Origin: Trogon surrucura
Lineage: Eukaryota; Chordata; Aves; Trogoniformes; Trogonidae
Length of the DNA: 64,000 bases
NCBI GenBank assembly: GCA_020746105.1
Contig: CM036618.1
Coordinates: forward strand, 92,064,122-92,128,121
Reading direction: 5' to 3'
This document shows positions 60,602-64,000 of the stretch, one piece after another. A program made the translations under genes and the position numbers. How positions within the stretch are numbered: position 1 is the first letter of the stretch; each line of letters opens with the position of its first letter. Under the pieces are notes generated by a model, which was not told the DNA's origin, made no database searches, and saw only the letters and a list, made by a program, of their open reading frames with translations.

Positions 60602-63600
60602 CGCATTCTTATTCTAAAGAGAAACAGATATTGAAGTTGTTTGCCCGGCTGAAGGCAACATACTTCAAAATGTCCAGAAGAGAAGCTGGCTAAGAAGCCA
60701 TGCCTGCCTATGCTTGTTCCTTCCTCCTCACTGTCCTTCAGGTGTGCTGGTGTAACTGCTCTCTGAAGTGATCACTGAAAGAATTAAAAAAAACCCTGTC
60801 TCTTATCCTTCGTGTTTGTTGAGGTGTTTTGAATTTGAATCGGTTACAGTGTTCGAGGGCTATGTTCCACTTGTTGCTTGTCGGTTATTTGCTGAATGAT
60901 GCTTTGCGCTTCCCTTGCAAAGTACTTTGAAAGTTGTTGCAGAAAAGGTCCGTATTTGTTACAGCTCTGTTGAGAAGGATGCCTGAATGAGAGTTGTTCT
61001 GGTATTGTGAAGTGTAATTCGGTGTTTATAATAATACTTTGGAAAATAATATCAAAGAAAAATAAAATATGCCACGTATAGCAGACCATAGAAGCATATT
61101 TTGATAGATTTAAAAAAAATAAATAACATTAATTGCAAACACTAGCAAAGACTATTAAAAAGGCTGTCCATTTTTCAGTGTGATCAAAATACTCATATGC
61201 ATTAAATGTGTTTCAAATGCTGCTTATATCTGATAAATAACAAGTATGTCTGATAAACAGATGTTAAATTATCAACATCTTTAGTGGCATAAATCCTATG
61301 GAAATAGTTCAGTTAATACTGTTTCAGTAAAGTCTTACAGGAAACATTTGCTTTGGTCTGAGTAACACCCTTCTCTCTGCTGTCAGACTTGGTAGAATAC
61401 AAAAGAAGCCAAATGATAGGTGGCAGCTGGAAAGGGTCAGAAAATGTTGACATTATAACATATCATATCATTATATGAAGATTCATTCAGCATTTACCTG
61501 ACTTGATTCACACAATGACATACACAGATCAGGTACTTAAGTTTGAGAATATACATAAAGTGTTTAGGAACTGGGCTTAAATCACTGATGAGTTTCTCAT
61601 GATGGGAAATGTTAAACAAAGGAGTCAAAGTTTTTGAGTTAAAAATCAGAGCAGCAAAATGTGTCGATAGCTCTTTATGCGTAACCTAATATAATGAATA
61701 CTACTGTATGCAATATGAGCAGTGTATGTAGTCTCGAGGTGATGACAGTAGAGATATACCAGTTGAAGCTATTCGTTCAACTGTATAAATATCTCTGAGC
61801 TTCACATTTAACAAACTGTTTCTGTTCGAGGTAAATTTCAGGTATTTTCTTTTTTTGACAGCTGTATGAAATGAACTTCCTTATTTATATTCTTTAGGCA
61901 GGAAAAATGATGCAAATAAAATTCTGTGCTTCATACTGCTACTTTTTTCTTTCAGAGCACTTTAAAATCCTTTTTTCTTTAGAATAGTCTTAAAAATACC
62001 ATCTCATAAAATAACTGTCTGGAATTCCTTGAAGCTCATGGTTTGGCTTCTGAAGTTTTTAAACAAATAGACTGTCAGAAGTCAGCGTGGATTCATTTCC
62101 AGGATTAATGCTTCATTCTCAATAGATTCTCTGCAAGATCAATACCCTGAAATATCACAAGATTAAAGATGTATCGTATAGCAAAAACACTAAACATTGT
62201 TTTAATTACTCAAATAGAAGAAAGCTGGATAATTTTTACGTGCCTGTGAAGAATGTTCTGCTTCAGCCAAAACAAATTCTTTACCAGTTCTCTTAGAAGG
62301 TCTGGAAGTATTTAAGTTTCTCTCCTCTGTTTATGAGACAATGCCTGTTAGTGAGCCAGTGTGACATGGGATAACACTCTTCATTTGTAACTGCCTGTCA
62401 TTCAGCTGGTCAGTAAGCTAATTAAGAATGTTTGTTAATTGTTTCAGTAATACGGTTTATTAAGTTTGAGGTTTCTTACTCTGTCGCGCCTATAGGAAAA
62501 AAAAAAAGCAGCAATAATCCAAGGTCTGTGCCTGCTGAATAGTTTACAGAAAGCTGAACAGTGTATCCATTCACTTCTGCTATTGTGGTATGTGAAATGC
62601 AGTCTTTTGAGCTGAATCCCAGAGTCATTAGCTGTTAACTCAGGCAAAGCACCTATCAATTTCAATCACAGTTAATCATGTGACACTCCTTTATTTATGC
62701 CTCTGTTGTGGTTTTAACTAACAGCCCGTGACAGGGATTTTTAGATGGGTCACGCAGGAGTGGGAGTCCCAGGAAATGTTGTGGTCCCCTGGCCAGAATC
62801 CTCTGCGGTTGCCCTGAGACTAATTGCCAGACTGGGTTCTCTGCTGCACTTCCCGGGGAGCTGAATTCCTTCTGCTGCCTTAGAGAGGGATTTTGAGGAT
62901 GTAATCCTTCCTCTTCCCTGGCTTTGGAAAACACATGAAACCCTGGTGGCGGGGCAGAACGCAAGTACTGTTAGTGCTCCAAGACTGTGGAGATGGGGCA
63001 GAGGCTGGAGTCTGGACAGAGGGAGAAAGAGGTGATGTGGCTTTGGGGTGGCCTCTGTGCACCAGCACAAGGTCAGCCAGACTTTCAGTCTACCAGTGGG
63101 AATATTCAGTACTTCCTTCACTTATATAAAATATTGGCATAGAAGCCCAGGCACGCATGGGGGAAAAATATGTGGATTTGAAACAATACTTTCAGTGTCT
63201 GTGAGTGCTTTACCCAGGAAGAACTTTGTTTTATAGCAGTACCATGTGTGCCTCATACTGCTGCTACTGCTGAGCCTCTTTCAGCACAGTTGAGCTCTTT
63301 TATACCAGTCCTTCATGACTTCTTTGCCTTCTCAACCAGTAAGAATTATCTCCAAATCATAAGCTTGTGACAGAGATATCATTCATGAAAATCTGTTCTT
63401 TTTCTTCCAGAAGCCCTCAGGAATACAGACTAGATTAGTTTAAAATGTGTGTGGATGATGGATAAAAAAGCATAAACCTGATCTTAGGGAATGGCATCAT
63501 CTTCAAGCATAGCGCAAGCTATATGCTTGTGCTTCACTTCCTTGCTTACTTTGGGCTCATATTTATGTGTTGGAGTAGTGCTAAACGGTGCGATAAACTA

Positions 63601-64000
63601 AAAATAGTTAAGGATTCCCACAAGTGACTTTTCCAGTCACTTGTGACTCAGACTGGAACAGACTGTCTGAAGAACTAATGAGGAGTTCTCAGTAGTAGGA
63701 AGTGGGTAGGACTTTTTAAGTGGGTGGAAATTACCGTAAAGGTTTTGAGACCTGTAGAAACAGAGCCTCAGTTCATTGATGCTTATGGTTTGTGAAAGGG
63801 AGGAGCATCTTAAGAAACTGTAGCTGACTAGGAAGCATTTTGTATAGTGCCATGAGTGTTGAAAGTATCTGAAGCCCCGTTAGATGTACCAGAGAAATCG
63901 GGATTTATTAGCCATAGAAGAACTCTCTGTTTCTGCTTGGCTCAGGACTTTGCAGAGCAGTCATTTTTTCTGATGCATAGCTCCAAAATTACACAGATCT

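Larger units (their letters stand above)
56386..64000 (+). other. LTBP1: LTBP1 intron running off the window
   Basis: The phase-0 intron begins GTAAGA at 56386. The next LTBP1 exon should begin with the rest of the first TB domain (a CGKALPG-like start and a double-cysteine motif); I found no such sequence, so it lies beyond 64000. Contents are a 15-bp-stem hairpin at 59958-59999, a diverged 20-bp tandem duplication at 60562-60601, short poly-A runs, and a somewhat GC-richer patch at about 62700-63130 with overlapping meaningless ORFs. Confidence 0.8.

Noticed and set aside
62695..63129. Overlapping ORFs on both strands in a GC-richer patch
   Set aside because: Several frames are open at once because of composition. 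None has a recognisable motif or splice signals.

Overview
The window is non-coding-rich, AT-rich vertebrate DNA, most probably avian. It carries CR1 non-LTR retrotransposons, solo LTRs and an old hAT-like miniature element. Very short coding segments are separated by introns of 3 to 25 kb, and no operons or bacterial signals are seen. The bird assignment rests on the CR1 elements; I cannot name the species.

The only protein-coding gene I recognise is LTBP1 (latent TGF-beta-binding protein 1), on the + strand and incomplete at both ends. Four exons are supported by splice sites, reading phase and similarity to vertebrate LTBP1. They are: a long-isoform-specific exon (10490-10665); the alternative first exon of the short isoform LTBP1S (ATG at 27189, donor after 27411), whose internal acceptor after 27243 is used by the long isoform; an EGF-like exon (52452-52676); and a linker exon that ends at the start of the first TB/8-Cys domain (56108-56385). 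Spliced in order, the LTBP1S exons give 726 nt, or 242 codons in frame. The long-isoform route joins 10665 to 27244 and restores the same frame.

Layout: 1-10489 is long-isoform intron containing one CR1 fragment. 10666-27243 is a 16.6 kb intron for the long form and the upstream/promoter region for the short form. 27412-52451 is a 25 kb intron holding an hAT-like element, a CR1 split by a solo LTR, a second solo LTR in inverted orientation, and a 1.9 kb CR1 with a broken reverse-transcriptase ORF. 52677-56107 is a short intron with a cluster of antisense protein-like ORFs that may be a decayed retrocopy. 56386-64000 is intron with no further LTBP1 exon that I could see.

The most interesting signals are: the 54-bp stretch that serves both as LTBP1S signal-peptide code and as the splice-acceptor tract of LTBP1L; the pair of inverted solo LTRs, which would be transcribed together inside LTBP1 pre-mRNA; an 8-bp-TSD hAT-like element; a perfect 12-bp inverted repeat built on two E-boxes upstream of the short-isoform start; a 15-bp-stem hairpin in the last intron; and the unexplained antisense coding-like cluster.
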